This document shows, piece after piece, positions 13,420 through 14,455 of a stretch of 14,455 nt of DNA. Where the stretch lies: positions 1-14,455 of the forward strand of contig CALAKO010000095.1 of assembly GCA_937922955.1 (NCBI GenBank), read 5' to 3'. The position numbers and the translations under genes are program-made. This DNA comes from an uncultured Peptococcaceae bacterium (lineage in GTDB: Bacteria > Bacillota > Peptococcia > Peptococcales > Peptococcaceae). The stretch's first letter is position 1, and the number at the start of each line of letters is the position of its first letter. A model generated the notes under the pieces. It had not been told where the DNA came from. It worked only from the letters and a program-made list of their open reading frames with translations, and ran no database searches.

Positions 13420-14148
13420 TTAATGAGGGCGCATCTTTTTTTGCAGGAACTTGCCAAACGCGTGGCTGACGCTGGCGAAGATTTTATTTTTTTTACATGG
13501 ATAAAAGTAAGATTGATTCGCCCAGTTTTGTTCTATCCAGTAATTTTTATCCAAATCATTCAGTGAAAGGGCCATGGCTTTTTGGACTTCGAAATTAAAT
13601 AGTTGATTCAAATTAGGCACGTGTTTTTCGGGGTGCTGGATTAAACGAATGAATGGTTCAACTTCTTTTTCTGTGACGGGTTTGTTTTCATTAAAAATCG
13701 AACGTCCAATTTTTCCGGCGGGGATGGCGCCCCATTGAACGGCAATGCTATTGAGATAAGACAAGGTTGCTTTTAATCCGGATCCTTTGGTGGTTGCAAC
13801 AGCTAGCACAGGTTTTTTGATGAGAGCAGGCCGATGGTACCAGACGCAGGTGCGATCTAAAAAGGTTTTTAACCGTCCAGAAATATTTTTCAAGTACACT
13901 GGCGAAGCGAGGATGATGCCATCTGCGTCCAGAAGCCGTTGCATGATATCGGAAACATCGTCTTTTAATACACAACGTCCCTGGAGAATGCACTGCTCAC
14001 ATCCAATACATGCCTGTATTGTGACGCCATAGAGATCAATAATTTCCAGTGTGATGTGATTTTTCTCAAGATAGGGTTTAATTTCCAAAAGCACACGCTG
14101 AGTATTTCGTTTACGCTGAGTGCCGATTAAAGCTACTGCTTTTTTCAT
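13420..14148 (-). CDS. Flavodoxin-fold NAD(P)H-dependent oxidoreductase, iron-sulfur flavoprotein-like
   Basis: A 242-residue protein of the NADPH-dependent FMN reductase superfamily, which binds FMN and moves electrons to small molecules or iron-sulfur centres. It has beta1 and the phosphate loop VALIGTQRKRNTQ (5-17), a cysteine cluster C47/C50/C53/C59 (CIGCEQC...GRC), and the flavin block ASPVYLKNISGRLKTFLDR (81-99). The CxxCxxCx5C pattern is like that of iron-sulfur flavoproteins (Isf), where it binds a 4Fe-4S cluster; many clostridial relatives keep the cysteines for an unknown role. A 70-residue C-terminal extension (about 172-242, aromatic and lysine-rich) goes beyond the core fold. The ATG at 14148 is chosen because AGGTGAT ends 4 bases before it; GTG at 14157 and ATG at 14154 fall inside that site. 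It is monocistronic with a near-consensus promoter. Confidence 0.85.
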   Translation of the reverse strand: MKKAVALIGTQRKRNTQRVLLEIKPYLEKNHITLEIIDLYGVTIQACIGCEQCILQGRCVLKDDVSDIMQRLLDADGIILASPVYLKNISGRLKTFLDRTCVWYHRPALIKKPVLAVATTKGSGLKATLSYLNSIAVQWGAIPAGKIGRSIFNENKPVTEKEVEPFIRLIQHPEKHVPNLNQLFNFEVQKAMALSLNDLDKNYWIEQNWANQSYFYPCKKNKIFASVSHAFGKFLQKKMRPH

Positions 14149-14162
14149 GATCATCACCTAAA

Positions 14163-14188
14163 TTAACGAAGATGGCGGGGTTAACGAA
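14163..14188. repeat. Pair of 8-base direct repeats in the flavoprotein leader
   Basis: TTAACGAA occurs at 14163-14170 and 14181-14188, 18 bases apart, between the promoter and the ribosome binding site. They could be binding sites for a regulator; short enough to be chance. Confidence 0.3.
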
Positions 14189-14238
14189 AGGGGGAAAAGT
14201 ACTTATCCTTCCAAAAAACATATATCCCTAATAAATAT

Positions 14239-14267
14239 ATTATGGATGGAGAGTGGATGCTTGTCAA
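14239..14267 (-). promoter_or_regulatory. Near-consensus promoter of the flavoprotein gene
   Basis: Minus strand perfect TTGACA (14267-14262), exactly 17 bases, CATAAT (five of six, 14244-14239). Start near 14232 gives a leader of about 84 nt. Confidence 0.75.
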
Positions 14268-14283
14268 TAGCCGCGCCAAAGTT

Positions 14284-14317
14284 AAAAAATAACCGAATGC
14301 ATCCGGTGCATTCGGTT
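14284..14317 (-). terminator. Intrinsic terminator of the gene at the right edge
   Basis: Stem AACCGAATGCA (14291-14301) with TGCATTCGGTT (14307-14317), 5-base loop. On the minus strand it is followed by A and six T (14289-14284), 6 bases beyond the stop codon at 14324. Confidence 0.85.
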
Positions 14318-14323
14318 TGAAGG

Positions 14324-14455
14324 TTATTCGTATTTTTTTCCGATCGCATAGACGAGTCCAAGAAACGCAATAAAAAGGCCTGCGATTACTGTTTGCGATG
14401 AGAGAACGGAAAGAGGCGGGCAGCGATGGCTGAGCAGAACCACCAAAGGGTAGAG
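14324..14455 (-). CDS. C-terminal end of a membrane protein (cut by the window edge)
   Basis: An open frame runs from the right edge for 43 codons to TAA at 14326-14324. It ends TVIAGLFIAFLGLVYAIGKKYE: a hydrophobic segment of about 17 residues followed by KKYE, the usual end of a membrane protein with a cytoplasmic tail. The terminator just downstream supports a real gene. No family can be named from this length, and the start lies outside the window. Confidence 0.6.
   Translation of the reverse strand, partial: LYPLVVLLSHRCPPLSVLSSQTVIAGLFIAFLGLVYAIGKKYE

Noticed and set aside
1..14455. CRISPR array, tRNA or rRNA genes
   Set aside because: No evenly spaced direct repeats outside coding sequence, and no recognisable tRNA or rRNA segments on either strand.

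Overview
The window looks like chromosomal DNA of a Gram-positive-type anaerobe, probably a gut Bacillota (Clostridia or Negativicutes). The reasons are strong GGAGG ribosome binding sites, many sigma-A promoters with TGnTATAAT boxes, hairpin/T-tract terminators, a HelD helicase, an XRE-SdpI membrane regulator, and a large surface protein anchored by three SLH domains. No species marker is present, so the placement is an inference.

Layout. Positions 1-54 look like the tip of an IS3-type insertion sequence that runs off the left edge. A minus-strand operon of three genes fills 77-4221: helD (RNA polymerase-recycling helicase), a metallo-beta-lactamase-fold hydrolase, and a protein made of two fused GNAT acetyltransferases. 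Positions 4222-4542 hold a strong promoter followed about 90 nt later by a terminator, with no ORF between (small RNA or attenuated leader). Positions 4543-5388 encode a complete tyrosine recombinase.

The centre of interest is 5397-5656. Immediately after the recombinase gene lie two perfect 22-nt copies of one site in inverted orientation. Between them is a textbook promoter (TTGCGA-17-TGG-TATAAT on the minus strand), which points AWAY from the next operon in this assembly. A 13-bp hairpin with six T lies just before that operon. The operon (5684-11361) is a five-fold zinc-ribbon protein, translationally coupled through ATGA to a 1522-residue secreted SLH surface protein. I read this as a phase-variation module captured in the OFF state: the recombinase inverts about 240 bp and points the promoter at the surface-protein operon. 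The logic resembles the RecV/cwpV switch of Clostridioides difficile. The pairing with a zinc-ribbon repeat protein and an SLH beta-helix protein is, to my knowledge, not a standard described set.

The right part is housekeeping and accessory: ogt-like DNA alkyl-transferase (11433-11966, minus), a 47-codon exported or membrane peptide with a near-consensus promoter (12201-12344, plus), an XRE regulator fused to an SdpI-like membrane domain (12420-13301, minus), a flavodoxin-fold oxidoreductase with a four-cysteine cluster (13420-14148, minus), and the 3' end of a membrane-protein gene at the right edge. No tRNA, rRNA or CRISPR array was seen.
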